In this document: positions 37,625 to 47,020 of the stretch, in pieces
Position numbering within the stretch: position 1 is the first letter of the stretch
Layout of the letters: every line of letters begins with the position of its first letter
Source of the DNA: Desulfitobacterium dichloroeliminans LMG P-21439
GTDB taxonomy: Bacteria > Bacillota > Desulfitobacteriia > Desulfitobacteriales > Desulfitobacteriaceae
DNA length: 64,000 nt
NCBI RefSeq assembly: GCF_000243135.2
Contig: NC_019903.1
Location: 472,001-536,000 of the forward strand
Direction of reading: 5' to 3'
Made by a program: the position numbers and the translations under genes
The notes under the pieces: generated by a model
The model's input: the letters and a program-made list of their open reading frames with translations, nothing else
What the model was told of the DNA's origin: nothing
Databases searched by the model: none

Positions 37625-38281
37625 ATGGAGAGTGTAATCAAAACGATTCCGTTTCATTTACAAGCATATCAAATCTTAAGGGAATCCATTTTATCTGGGA
37701 AATTACAACCGGGCGAACGTTTGCGTGAACTTAAGCTTTCACAACAATTAGGGGTGAGTCGCAGTCCGGTTCGGGAAGCAATGCGCATGTTAGAGCAGGA
37801 CGGGCTTGTTGTTAACCTCGATAGTGGCACAGTAGTCAACCCGATGGATATAGACGACATTAAAGAAGTTTACCAATGCCGGATTGCATCCGAAGCCTAT
37901 GCGGGTTTTTTAGCGGTACAGAAGATAAATGATGATGAAATCGCTGAATTGATACACCTTGTGAATGAAGCAGAAATCGCCTATGGGAAAGATGATCCTG
38001 AGCGAGTTGTTGCCTTAAATACGGCCTTTCATGATAAAATCGTTAGCATTAGCGGAAATAGCCGATTGATCGAAATTGTTGAAAAGATTCGTTCGCTAAG
38101 TATCTTATCGAGAAACAGGGAAGTGAAGCTTTATTCACGATCAAGGGAGTATCTTGATGAACATAAAGAGATCATTGATGCCCTTAAGGACAAAGACCCT
38201 TACAAGGTAGAAAAGGTCATTCGAAAACATATTGAAAAGGACTGGGAGTATTATTCACTCCAATATGAGGCCAAACATTAG
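37625..38281 (+). CDS. GntR-family regulator, FadR/FCD subfamily
   Basis: 218 aa. The N-terminal winged helix (AYQILRESILSGKLQPGERLRELKLSQQLGVSRSPVREAMRMLEQDGLV) is followed by an all-helical FCD effector domain with metal-binding His candidates (NTAFHDKIVSISGNSRL, KHIEKDW). Members respond to small carboxylates such as lactate, malonate or sugar acids. It precedes a decayed gene and gatCAB and is 5 kb from the TRAP cluster. ATG after GATGAGGTGAG. Confidence 0.9.
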   Translation: MESVIKTIPFHLQAYQILRESILSGKLQPGERLRELKLSQQLGVSRSPVREAMRMLEQDGLVVNLDSGTVVNPMDIDDIKEVYQCRIASEAYAGFLAVQKINDDEIAELIHLVNEAEIAYGKDDPERVVALNTAFHDKIVSISGNSRLIEIVEKIRSLSILSRNREVKLYSRSREYLDEHKEIIDALKDKDPYKVEKVIRKHIEKDWEYYSLQYEAKH

Positions 38282-38576
38282 CACAATAGAAATTCTAAGC
38301 AAAGTCATTTTATGGAGTAATGGTGGAGAATTATTGATGCTACTTTATTGAAGATAACTATCGAAAATTATATTTTCAAAGCAAAAATGGAGGAACAAAG
38401 AGCTCCCGAAACCTGCTCGGTGTTTCTTAGGTCATTACCTTTTAAAAGTAAATAATCCATGTTAGGTGGAGTGGTGAGGCGACCTCGATCCCATTGGGGG
38501 TCTTAAACTTTGGAGTAGGATACGAGAATCATACAAGTCATCCCTCCAAAGGGAGGTATCGCTTTATCCAGGAGGA

Positions 38577-38749
38577 ATAAGTGAGACTGAAATATTATTA
38601 CCCTATGGAAGTACAAGCTTTTCAAGTAAAGTTGACAACTTGCAGGCAATCACTTCGTGACAATCATTGAAGGGACAGAACTATTGCAAGGTCTTGGACG
38701 AGAAATCCTTTGGGAAGGGGCTAAAGATATTTTAATTGAACTGGCTTAA
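38577..38749 (+). pseudogene. Remnant of a DUF2088 (LarA-like) gene
   Basis: Two short pieces in different frames. Right after AGGAGG, codons from 38580 read SETEILLPYGSTSFSSKV and on to a TGA at 38658; the LPYG pattern resembles the N-terminus of nickel-dependent lactate racemase relatives. From 38660 another frame reads TIIEGTELLQGLGREILWEG to TAA at 38747. They look like the two ends of a gene with its middle deleted. The FCD-type GntR gene upstream would fit a hydroxyacid locus. The rest of 38282-38960 shows nothing clear. Confidence 0.35.
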
Positions 38750-38963
38750 TTTAAAAACGGTTTCGGGGAAATTGGAATAAATTGAATCTTACGTGTGAGT
38801 TATTATAGTGTGTTCCCTCAACTATTCGTTTGTGGGAATTTTTTGTTGGGAGGCTGAAAACTTTTTAAAAGAATAGGAAATAATTGCTTGCAGTCTGGTC
38901 AATATTGAGTGTGAATTTTGCTTGTTCAAGAAGGATTATCAGTAATTTGTTGAAATGTGAATA

Positions 38964-38992
38964 TTGGCGAAAATCCTGTGTTATGCTATAAA
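38964..38992 (+). promoter_or_regulatory. Promoter of gatCAB
   Basis: TTGGCG and TATAAA separated by exactly 17 bases, 63 bases upstream of gatC. A sigma-A type promoter. Confidence 0.6.
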
Positions 38993-39054
38993 TTAATGGG
39001 AAAATAGTGCAATTCGTTTTTAAGTATGATTTTGCTTGTAGAGGATGTGAACCC

Positions 39055-39339
39055 ATGAAGATTACTGAAAAGGATATGAAGCGTTTGTCTTTGCAGAGTC
39101 GCCTGGAACTGACTCCTAAGGAAGAAGTCACCTACACTAAGTCTCTTGAGGAAAGCTTAAGCTATATGGATCGCTTGAAAGAACTGGACCTAGGAACCAC
39201 AGAGCCGGCCTCCCTGGTACTCCCTATAATTAACGTGTTTCGAGAAGACGTGCCACAAGCTGGAATGAACAAGGAACTGGTTTTTGCTAATGCCCCAGAG
39301 GAAGAAGAAGGGACTTTTAAAGTACCTCGTATTATCTAG
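39055..39339 (+). CDS. gatC: Glutamyl/aspartyl-tRNA amidotransferase subunit C
   Basis: 94 aa from ATG 39055 (MKITEKDMKRLSLQSRLELTPKEEV). GatC wraps between GatA and GatB and stabilises them. Typical length and pattern (YTKSLEESLSYMDRLKELD, then a C-terminal tail ending FKVPRII). GAGG precedes the start; in-frame codons back to 39007 are not family-like. Confidence 0.9.
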   Translation: MKITEKDMKRLSLQSRLELTPKEEVTYTKSLEESLSYMDRLKELDLGTTEPASLVLPIINVFREDVPQAGMNKELVFANAPEEEEGTFKVPRII

Positions 39340-39353
39340 ACAGGAGGCTTTTC

Positions 39354-40817
39354 ATGGAACTCAATACATTAACAGTTCAGCAACTGAGTGGACTTCTAGA
39401 GAAGAAGGAAGTCAGCAGTCTTGAAATAACCCAGGATTATTTGAACCGAATTAAGAAAATGGACAATGACCTTCAAGCTTTTGTAACGATTACAGAAACG
39501 GAGGCTTTAGATCAGGCTAGGCTAGTGGATGAGAAACGGATGCGGGGGGAAGAACTATCTTCCCTGGCAGGAATACCGATGGCCGCTCAAGACAATATTT
39601 GCACAGGTGGAGTTAAGACGACGTGTGCGTCAAAAATGCTCAATAACTATATTCCTCCTACCGATGCCACTGCGATTGTTCGGTTAAAGAAAGCCGGCTC
39701 TATCTTAATCGGTAAAACCAATATGGATGAGTTTGGTATGGGTTCTTCTACGGAGAATTCAGCCTTCTTTACTACCAAAAATCCTTATAATTATACATCG
39801 GTTCCTGGAGGAGCCGGTGGAGGTTCGGCAGCTGCAGTAGCAGCTGGGGAAACTACTTTTGCCTTAGGTTCAGACATGGGAGGGGATATCCGTCAGCCGG
39901 CGGCATTTTGCGGAGTAATAGGCTTTAAGCCTACTTACGGCTATGTGCCAAGAACCGGTCTGATCTCTACGGCATCCTCGCTTGACCAGATGGGTGCCTT
40001 TTCCCGAGATATGACCGATATGGCTCTGATCCTCAACACGATTTGTGGTCATGATGCCTATGATTCAACATCAGCTTTGGTGGCTGTTCCCGATTTCCAA
40101 AAAAGCCTCATCAATGATGTGAAAGGCTTAAAAATAGGTTTACCCAAGGAGTATTTTGCGGCAGGGGTGGAACCCAAGGTGGCAGCGAAGTTCCAAGAAG
40201 CCATTAAGAAACTAGAGGAATTAGGAGCTAGCTGTATAGAGATTTCTTTACCCCATACCGAATACGCCGTAACGGCTCATTACATCATTTCCTGTGCCGA
40301 AGCTAGCTCTAATCTGGCACGCTATGACGGAGTGCGCTATGGTCAAAGAGTCGATGGGGAAGATGTCCTGAGCATGTTTATGAAGACCCGCAGTCAGGGC
40401 TTTGGTGCCGAAGTGAAAAGAAGAATCTTAACGGGTACCCATGTGTTGAGCACTGGAAAGTATGATGAGTATTACACAGAGGCTCTTAAGGTTCGGACTC
40501 TTAATAAAGAGGATTTTGCGCAAGCTTTTGAAAAAGTGGATTGTCTTTTGACCCCTGCCACCCTTACAACTGCCTATAGAAGTGGTGAAATGGCTGGGGA
40601 TCCCTTGGCCATGTATAGGTCTGATGTTTGTGCAATACCCGCTAGTCTGGCTGGTTTGCCCGCAATGTCTCTGCCTTTTGGATTAGTAGATCAAATGCCC
40701 GTAGGCCTGCAATTGATCGGCAGTCACTTCAACGATAAAACCTTACTGAGGGTTGGGTATGCTTTGGAACAAAATACTGATCAAACTCGTCTGAAACCTA
40801 ATCTAATCCGTGGCTAG
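39354..40817 (+). CDS. gatA: GatA-like subunit with all three amidase catalytic residues replaced
   Basis: 487 aa, full length and colinear with GatA. GatA is normally the glutaminase that supplies ammonia to convert Glu-tRNA(Gln)/Asp-tRNA(Asn). The amidase-signature triad in S. aureus GatA is Lys79, cis-Ser154 and Ser178. Here the matching motifs read GIPMAAQDN (Gln79), VPGGAGGGSAAA (Ala154) and GSDMGGDIRQPA (Asp178). The rest is well conserved (KPTYG, SSLDQMGAFSRD, LAGLPAMSLPFG), there is no frameshift, and codon use is ordinary, so this is a maintained pseudo-amidase. Neighbours gatC and gatB are intact. It may use free ammonia, pair with another amidase, or have a non-tRNA role. Confidence 0.9.
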   Translation: MELNTLTVQQLSGLLEKKEVSSLEITQDYLNRIKKMDNDLQAFVTITETEALDQARLVDEKRMRGEELSSLAGIPMAAQDNICTGGVKTTCASKMLNNYIPPTDATAIVRLKKAGSILIGKTNMDEFGMGSSTENSAFFTTKNPYNYTSVPGGAGGGSAAAVAAGETTFALGSDMGGDIRQPAAFCGVIGFKPTYGYVPRTGLISTASSLDQMGAFSRDMTDMALILNTICGHDAYDSTSALVAVPDFQKSLINDVKGLKIGLPKEYFAAGVEPKVAAKFQEAIKKLEELGASCIEISLPHTEYAVTAHYIISCAEASSNLARYDGVRYGQRVDGEDVLSMFMKTRSQGFGAEVKRRILTGTHVLSTGKYDEYYTEALKVRTLNKEDFAQAFEKVDCLLTPATLTTAYRSGEMAGDPLAMYRSDVCAIPASLAGLPAMSLPFGLVDQMPVGLQLIGSHFNDKTLLRVGYALEQNTDQTRLKPNLIRG

Positions 40818-40887
40818 TTCAGTATCAAGTGATTCTTAGCTTCAGATGGAGTTTGTCGAAGAGGACAATTATTAATAGGGGGTCAAA

Positions 40888-42333
40888 ATGAGTACATATG
40901 AAGCAGTTATTGGTTTAGAGGTTCATGTAGAGTTAAAAACACAGTCCAAGTTATTTTGTGGTTGTTCTACTGAATTTGGCAAAGAGCCCAATACGCAAGT
41001 GTGTCCGGTTTGCCTTGGACTACCTGGTAGTGCAGGGGTTTTAAATAAAAAGGTCGTAGAGTTGGCCACCAAGGCTGGACTGGCTTTAAATTGCGAAATA
41101 GGCACCCATACCTGGTTTGATCGCAAAAACTACTATTATCCCGACTTGCCAAAAGGCTATCAGGTTTCACAGGTCTTCCGGCCCATTGCCTATAAAGGAT
41201 ATTTAGATATTGAGGTTGAGGATCAGCAGATGCGGATTAACATTACTAGGGCTCATATCGAAGAAGATCCTGGTAAGCTAGTTCATTCCGGCGCCTCGAT
41301 TACTACTTCTCATTCTTCTAGTGCGGACTATAACCGTTCAGGAATCCCTCTTGTTGAAATCGTCTCCGAACCAGAAATTCGCTCAGGTGAAGAGGCTAAA
41401 GTTTATCTCGAGAAGCTGAAGGCCATCTTAGAATATACGGGTGTTTCCGATGTGAAGATGGAGCAGGGTTCTCTACGCTGCGATGCCAATGTCTCCATTC
41501 GCCCGGTAGGGACCACCACTCTAGGTACAAAGACAGAGATTAAGAATATGAACTCCTTCCGTGCTGTCCAGCGCGCTATTGAATATGAAGTGGAGAGGCA
41601 GATTGCTGTAGTGCAAGATGGGGAGGCCATCATTCAAGAGACTAGGGGTTGGGATGAGAATAAGGGGATCACCCTATCGATGCGCAATAAGGAAAACCCT
41701 GATTATAGATGCTTCATTGATGCAGAACTTACTCATATCAAGCTGACACCGGAGTGGATCGAAGGGGTAAAAGCTTCCCTTCCGGAATTACCCGATGCTC
41801 GTCAGAAAAGGCTAGTTGAAGAGTACGGGCTGCCGGCTTATGATGCGGCCGTCATTACCAGCTCACTGGATTTGGCTGAGTTTTTTGATGCCACATTGGA
41901 TCAATTTCCAGATGCTAAATTAATCAGCAACTGGATTATGGGGGAGCTCTTACGTCTATTGAATGCCCAAAATCTGGAGCTGAGTGAGGCTAAGGTTACA
42001 CCAGATCGATTAGCTAAACTTCTTGCGCTGATTAAGAAAGGGACCATTAGCAACAAAATCGGCAAAGAGGTTTTTGAGCTGATGTTTAAGGAAGGTAAAG
42101 AGCCGGAGCAAATCGTGGAGGAAAAGGGTCTGGTTCAGATCTCTGACGAGGGACAATTAACTGAGATTCTTACGGAGATTATCGCTAAGAACCCTAAGTC
42201 CGTGGAGGATTTCCAATCCGGTAAGGAACAAGCCATCGGCTTTTTGGTTGGTCAAGTCATGAAGGCCACCAAAGGGCAGGCCAATCCAGGTGCCGTCAAT
42301 GGGATGCTTAGGGAAATGCTAACAAAAAAATAG
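40888..42333 (+). CDS. gatB: Glutamyl/aspartyl-tRNA amidotransferase subunit B
   Basis: 481 aa. GatB is the kinase and tRNA-binding subunit that activates the misacylated amino acid with ATP. Conserved parts are present: [21 protein letters not shown] with VCPVCLG (zinc cysteines), [42 protein letters not shown] and the C-terminal YqeY-like tail ending [15 protein letters not shown]. An insertion-like [17 protein letters not shown] loop is somewhat longer than usual. ATG follows AGGGGGTC. Confidence 0.93.
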   Translation: MSTYEAVIGLEVHVELKTQSKLFCGCSTEFGKEPNTQVCPVCLGLPGSAGVLNKKVVELATKAGLALNCEIGTHTWFDRKNYYYPDLPKGYQVSQVFRPIAYKGYLDIEVEDQQMRINITRAHIEEDPGKLVHSGASITTSHSSSADYNRSGIPLVEIVSEPEIRSGEEAKVYLEKLKAILEYTGVSDVKMEQGSLRCDANVSIRPVGTTTLGTKTEIKNMNSFRAVQRAIEYEVERQIAVVQDGEAIIQETRGWDENKGITLSMRNKENPDYRCFIDAELTHIKLTPEWIEGVKASLPELPDARQKRLVEEYGLPAYDAAVITSSLDLAEFFDATLDQFPDAKLISNWIMGELLRLLNAQNLELSEAKVTPDRLAKLLALIKKGTISNKIGKEVFELMFKEGKEPEQIVEEKGLVQISDEGQLTEILTEIIAKNPKSVEDFQSGKEQAIGFLVGQVMKATKGQANPGAVNGMLREMLTKK

Positions 42334-42372
42334 TAGGTGGTGCTAAAGCTGGAATTGCCACTGAGCGGGAAT

Positions 42373-42422
42373 CTAAAGAATAGACGCCTTTATAAAGAGT
42401 CTATATCTTTAGGTTTTTTTTT
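42373..42422 (+). terminator. gatCAB terminator
   Basis: CTAAAGAATAGAC pairs with GTCTATATCTTTAG with one bulge; nine T residues follow. Confidence 0.88.
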
Positions 42423-42461
42423 CTGTATAATCAAATGCAAAGCACTTCAAGAATATTAAAA

Positions 42462-42505
42462 TGGACCCCGTAAAGTGGACACTTAAAAAAGTCCCTTTGT
42501 GTCCA
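42462..42505. repeat. Solo IS3-type terminal repeat
   Basis: TGGACCCCGTAAAGTGGACA resembles the terminal repeat of IS3-family elements and the right end of the element in this window (shared TGGA, CCCCGT, AGT.GACA). An inner GGACAC/GTGTCC pair forms a hairpin. No transposase remains nearby. The following 42506-42929 has no gene that I trust; an open stretch after 42698 (KDKKIRGNTHNQQLMFHLL) has no start or family. Confidence 0.5.
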
Positions 42506-42929
42506 GTTTTTATTGACAGTTCCAAGTAAGACAAGGACTGCAGCTATGGACAAGGCAATGGGTAATTTTAACATACAAGACTAACGACTGCTAGGACCTT
42601 TGCCACCTATGCTAGTTATCGTTAACAATTATTTGAGCACATATTTGTTTGCTAGCGATAAATGAATCAGAGGTACTTTGTTGTATAATCAAAGTGTGAA
42701 AGATAAGAAAATTCGAGGAAATACACACAATCAGCAATTGATGTTTCATTTGCTGGAGCGACAGAGTGACCCAACAGGCTTTGAACTGTTTGGGTTGGCT
42801 GCCTAAACAAATCCAGTTAAGGGGGGATGTGACGTCTCGAAATTACTCACGGGTAAAATTGTTTTTAGCCTTGATGCAGTGATTTTTAGTTTTTCAGTCT
42901 TAAGGTCAAGTTTTAGGAGGTAAATTCAA

Positions 42930-43964
42930 ATGAAAAAAGTAATCGGGTTGATTCTAGCCGTTACCTTAACCTTAACTGGATGCGCTTCAAAAACGAATAG
43001 CGGTGGAGACTCCAGTAACGCAGGGTCAAGTGAAAAACAAATTGTAATGAAAATTGGACATACCCAGATCGAACAGAGCCCACGTCATGCAGTGTCCTTA
43101 AAGTTTAAAGAGTATGTAGAAAAAGAAAGTAATGGCAGAATCGCAGTTCAAATTTATCCAAATTCACAACTAGGTAACTCCAAGGAACAAGTCGAAGGTT
43201 TACAAACAGGGTCAATAGAGATGGTTGTTTTTCCAACCACATCTGTAACGGATTTCCAACCAATCTTTACTTTGCCTGATATTCCTTACCTTTTCCCAAC
43301 TGATCAACAGAAACTATTAGAACTTTATAAAACGGATGAATTCAAAGCATTTATGGCTACAGGTGATGAAAAAGGTTTTAAGGCCTTAGCCACTTTGTTT
43401 GAGGGCTATTCAACCATCTCATCTAAGGATCCAGTAACTGAGGCAGATCAATTAAAAGATATGAAACTTCGAATCATTGGTAGTAACATTGCTAAGACTT
43501 ACTATACAAACTTAGGCGTCCCGCCCAATGTTATTGCATTTTCCGAAGTTTATACTTCATTACAAACGGGTCGAATCAATTCATTAGATATCCCTATCTC
43601 TCAAATGTATGAAAATAAGTTCTATGAAGTCTGTGAAAACATGACAGAGACCAAACATTTTGCGTTGACAAGTTTTATAATGGTTAACAAAAATTGGTAT
43701 GATGCTCTTCCTGAAGATCTCCAAAAAATTATTACTGATGGTGCAGAAGTGGCAGCACCTGCAGCAGCAGGTGTCGTTGACGATACAACTGCAAAAGCTA
43801 GAACTGACATGCCAGGTGTTCAATTCCTTCAACCTTCTGAGGATTTAGTTGAGAAACTTAAAGAGCAAACCAGCAAGATGGAAGAAGAGTACGTGAAAAT
43901 AAATGGTGACAAGGGCAAGCAAATTCTAGATGGTATTAAGCAAGCGATTCAAGGACTAAATTAA
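42930..43964 (+). CDS. dctP: TRAP transporter substrate-binding lipoprotein (DctP type)
   Basis: 344 aa. Lipoprotein signal MKKVIGLILAVTLTLTGC with cysteine 18, Ser/Gly-rich linker, then the DctP fold (MKIGHTQIEQSPRHAVSLKFKEYVEK, AVQIYPNSQLGNSKEQVEGLQTGSIEM, then the specificity segment LKDMKLRIIGSNIAKTYYTNLG). The Arg in LRI is the residue that usually pairs with the carboxylate of the ligand, so an organic acid is expected. Strong AGGAGG before ATG. First gene of a catabolic cluster. Confidence 0.92.
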   Translation: MKKVIGLILAVTLTLTGCASKTNSGGDSSNAGSSEKQIVMKIGHTQIEQSPRHAVSLKFKEYVEKESNGRIAVQIYPNSQLGNSKEQVEGLQTGSIEMVVFPTTSVTDFQPIFTLPDIPYLFPTDQQKLLELYKTDEFKAFMATGDEKGFKALATLFEGYSTISSKDPVTEADQLKDMKLRIIGSNIAKTYYTNLGVPPNVIAFSEVYTSLQTGRINSLDIPISQMYENKFYEVCENMTETKHFALTSFIMVNKNWYDALPEDLQKIITDGAEVAAPAAAGVVDDTTAKARTDMPGVQFLQPSEDLVEKLKEQTSKMEEEYVKINGDKGKQILDGIKQAIQGLN

Positions 43965-43978
43965 TTAAAAATTCTCAT

Positions 43979-44010
43979 AGAGGGTTGGGAGTTCTTCATC
44001 CCAACCCTCT
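43979..44010 (+). terminator. Hairpin between dctP and dctQ
   Basis: A perfect 11-bp stem AGAGGGTTGGG/CCCAACCCTCT with no T-run. Probably lowers readthrough or stabilises dctP mRNA so the binding protein exceeds the membrane subunits. Confidence 0.7.
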
Positions 44011-44034
44011 AAAATTAAGGAAGGAGTGACTACA

Positions 44035-44562
44035 ATGGGTGATACTGCAAAAGACACTTCCAAATATAAAGTCCTTATTACCCTCGATAATCTCCAGACT
44101 AAGATTGAAAAGGGAGTAGTATCCTTAGGTCTCATATTTGCTACATTAATCTTATTTCTAAATATTTTGTATAGCGCTATTGCCGGAACAACAGTGCCTT
44201 GGGCATCCGAGATAACACAATACATTATGGTTTGGGTCATATTTATTGGGGCTAGCCTTCTGATGAGATCCACAGGACATGTAACCATGGATTTAATTGC
44301 GAGATTTATTTCAAAAAAAGTGGTCCTGTATTTGGATGTTTTTATTTACACTATTGTTTGTGTTTTTTTGGCTTATCTATCATATATTGGCTGGAATATG
44401 ACTTTAGATGTGTATATGACTGGACAATCAATGTCCACCATCAACGCATCCATGGCATGGGTTTACCTAGGTTTCCCGGTTGGTGTATTTCTTATGGCTA
44501 TTAATGCGCTAAAGCTTGTCGCTATTAAGTTAAGACAAGCAATGAGGGGGGAAATAACTTGA
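44035..44562 (+). CDS. dctQ: TRAP transporter small membrane subunit (DctQ)
   Basis: 175 aa from ATG 44035 (AAGGAG eight bases upstream; GTG 44026 is within the Shine-Dalgarno region). Four membrane helices; the WASEITQYIMVWVIFIGASLLMR segment is the DctQ hallmark. It overlaps dctM by four bases. Confidence 0.92.
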   Translation: MGDTAKDTSKYKVLITLDNLQTKIEKGVVSLGLIFATLILFLNILYSAIAGTTVPWASEITQYIMVWVIFIGASLLMRSTGHVTMDLIARFISKKVVLYLDVFIYTIVCVFLAYLSYIGWNMTLDVYMTGQSMSTINASMAWVYLGFPVGVFLMAINALKLVAIKLRQAMRGEIT

Positions 44563-45842
44563 CAACAGGTGTTTTTTTAGTAATATTGATGATTGCCTTG
44601 TTATTCATTGGTTTTCCTGTATTTGTAGCGCTGTCTATGCCTGCAACCTTGGCTGTTCTCTTATTTTTATCAGGTGTAGAACCGACCATTGTGGTTCAAA
44701 GGATGATTTCAGGAGTTAACTCCTTTACGTTATTAAGTCTTCCTCTGTTCGTTCTTTTGGCAGATATTATTGCTAGGGGCGTCATGGGCGATAAAATCAT
44801 CAATATGACAAAGGATATGGTAGGCCATTTTAAAGGTGGGATTGCCATAACAGTAGTTCTTGCTTCTCTTGTTTTTGGTGCAATATCAGGGTCGGGAACA
44901 GCATCCATGTTAGCCTTGGGCAGTGTTTTTTTGGTCGCCTTACGGCAAGGAAATTATGATGATATTTTTTCGTATGGACTTATCAGTACTAGCAGTAGTC
45001 TATCTTCATTGATTCCCCCCGGAGTTGCAATGATTTTATATGCTACTATTACTGGAACATCAGTACAGGACGTGTTTTTAGTCGGACTGAGTATGGGTAT
45101 AGTTTTCGGTGTCATCCTTGCTGCTTATGGTGTTTTTTATGCCATTAAAAATAAGATTCCCGTCATTGGTAAATTTAACGCCAGGGCTTGTTTAAAGAGC
45201 TTAAAAGAAGGTTTTTGGACCATTTTGGCACCAGTGCTTATTTTAGGTGGTATTTACGGAGGGTTTGTGACCCCCACTGAAGCTGCTGCTTTGGCCGTCG
45301 TATATGCCTTAGTCATCGAAGTGTTTGTATATCGCTCCTTTAAGCTTAAAGAGATATTTGGAATTGCTATTCAATCTGCTAAGACCAGCACTATGATTTT
45401 GGTTTTAATCTCTGCCGGAACAATTATGTCTTGGGTTATGACCATTGCGCAGATTCCGCAAACCGTTGGGCAGTTGCTCTTAAATGTCCCAGACTCCATG
45501 GTTTTACTCATTATTACCATAGTGTTTATTGTCTTAGGTATGTTTATTGATGGCTTCTCGGCAATGGTCATCATGGTGCCTATCCTCTTCCCCGTTATTC
45601 AAAGAATGGGAATGGATCCATCACTATTTGGCGTGCTGATTGTTTTAAACACTGCCATTGGAACCAATACTCCGCCCTTTGGTATTCACATCTTCGCTGG
45701 AGTGAGCAAATTCAATGTTAGCTATCTTACTATGGTAAGAGCACTTATGCCCTTTGTTATCCTTAGTTTGATAAGCTTGTTGATTTTCACATATATACCA
45801 GGAGTAGCTATGTGGTTGCCAAATCTATTGAAGCTTTTTTAG
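44559..45842 (+). CDS. dctM: TRAP transporter large membrane subunit (DctM)
   Basis: 427 aa with about eleven to twelve membrane segments; sodium-driven importer of the tripartite system. Signatures include FVALSMPATLAVL, FGAISGSGTASMLALGSVF, SSSLSSLIPPGVAMILYATITGTS and NTAIGTNTPPFGIHIFAGVSK. TTG start overlapping dctQ. Confidence 0.94.
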   Translation: MTTGVFLVILMIALLFIGFPVFVALSMPATLAVLLFLSGVEPTIVVQRMISGVNSFTLLSLPLFVLLADIIARGVMGDKIINMTKDMVGHFKGGIAITVVLASLVFGAISGSGTASMLALGSVFLVALRQGNYDDIFSYGLISTSSSLSSLIPPGVAMILYATITGTSVQDVFLVGLSMGIVFGVILAAYGVFYAIKNKIPVIGKFNARACLKSLKEGFWTILAPVLILGGIYGGFVTPTEAAALAVVYALVIEVFVYRSFKLKEIFGIAIQSAKTSTMILVLISAGTIMSWVMTIAQIPQTVGQLLLNVPDSMVLLIITIVFIVLGMFIDGFSAMVIMVPILFPVIQRMGMDPSLFGVLIVLNTAIGTNTPPFGIHIFAGVSKFNVSYLTMVRALMPFVILSLISLLIFTYIPGVAMWLPNLLKLF

Positions 45843-45895
45843 TTGAATTAGTAGGTAAACTCTAGATATCCAGCACCAGGAGAGGAGAGAGCTTT

Positions 45896-47002
45896 ATGAA
45901 AAAATATAACATTGCGGTAATCCCTTTGGATGGAGTCGGTAAAGATGTGATTCCGTTGGGCGCCAAAGCAATGCAACTGGCACAGCAAATTCTTAGTGGC
46001 TTCGAATTGGATTTTCAATATTATGATGCAGGCGTCGAGTATGCAGTCAAAACCGGCAAGATGTGCGAGGAAAACCTAGGGGAAGAAGTTGCTAAGGCAC
46101 ATGCTATGCTCTGTGGTTCATCAGGTCACTATGATGTAGAAATGTCGAAATCTGAATATCCAGGATACAAGACTGGAATGCAAGTCCTTCAATTTTTACG
46201 CAGTGGTATGGGTAACAGTATTGGTTTGCGTCCTTTAAAATTACTAAAAGGCATTGACTGCCCGCTGAAAAATAAAGAAGAGATTGATGTGCTTCTTGTT
46301 CGTCAGCTTGCGGAGGGCTTTTATATTCGACCCGGTCATATGATTGGTGAGGATGCTGCTTATGATACTATCGTGGTCACTCGTAGCACCACAGAAAAAT
46401 TTGCCGATGCTTGTTTTAAGTATGCTCGTGGACGCAATGGCCGTCGTAGTGACGGTAAAAGGATGGTGACCTTGGGAAATAAGCATGGAAATGTTACTTG
46501 TTTCGACTTCTATCGAAAGATTTTCACTGAAATCAGTGCAAATTATCCAGATATTGAATTGCATTTCACGCAAGTGGATGCTTTGGCGGAGCATCTTATT
46601 AAGGACCCGGATCGATTTGATGTCATCGCCTGTGAGAATATGATTGGCGATATTATTGGTGATATCGGAGCCTATATTACTGGCGGCATGGGTATTACTC
46701 CCACGGCAGATGTTGGAGGGGTGACTCCGCAGTTCCGACCGAACCATGGCACATTCCCACGTGCAGTGGGTAAGGGATTTGCTAATCCCTTTGCTAGCAT
46801 CCTTACGGGTAGCCTATTGCTGGATACAATCGGTAATGATTGTGGCGATGACAACTTACGCATGGGTGCCAAACTCATCCAGAAGGCTGTGGAATATAAC
46901 TTAACGACCGGTAGCCCCAAAACGAAAGATTTTGGAGGAAGTGCAAATACTTTCGAGGTGGCTGAAGCAGTATTCAAAGCAATGCAAGTAGTTAAATTTT
47001 AA
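45896..47002 (+). CDS. Isocitrate/isopropylmalate/tartrate-type dehydrogenase
   Basis: A 368-aa beta-decarboxylating dehydrogenase that would oxidise a 2-hydroxyacid with NAD(P). Visible: IAVIPLDGVGKDVIP at the N-terminus, the substrate Arg region (NSIGLRPLK), EDAAYDTIVVTR, the metal-site Asp region FDVIACENMIGDIIGDIGAYITGGMG, and NHGTFPRAVGKGFANPFASIL. Usual EPxHGSAPDIAGK is replaced by RPNHGTFPRAVGKGF, so it is not a standard Icd or LeuB. The location after a TRAP importer suggests a dedicated catabolic substrate such as a malate or tartrate derivative. Confidence 0.85.
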   Translation: MKKYNIAVIPLDGVGKDVIPLGAKAMQLAQQILSGFELDFQYYDAGVEYAVKTGKMCEENLGEEVAKAHAMLCGSSGHYDVEMSKSEYPGYKTGMQVLQFLRSGMGNSIGLRPLKLLKGIDCPLKNKEEIDVLLVRQLAEGFYIRPGHMIGEDAAYDTIVVTRSTTEKFADACFKYARGRNGRRSDGKRMVTLGNKHGNVTCFDFYRKIFTEISANYPDIELHFTQVDALAEHLIKDPDRFDVIACENMIGDIIGDIGAYITGGMGITPTADVGGVTPQFRPNHGTFPRAVGKGFANPFASILTGSLLLDTIGNDCGDDNLRMGAKLIQKAVEYNLTTGSPKTKDFGGSANTFEVAEAVFKAMQVVKF

Positions 47003-47020
47003 GGTAAAGGGGAAATTGAA

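Noticed and set aside
38400-38600. Possible T-box leader upstream of gatCAB (GGGAGGTATCGC)
   Set aside because: It does not match the conserved T-box antiterminator sequence, lies 450 bases from gatC and shows no specifier stem or terminator.
42698-42806. Small ORF reading KDKKIRGNTHNQQLMFHLL
   Set aside because: No ribosome site, no recognised relative, and it lies in a region of IS debris.
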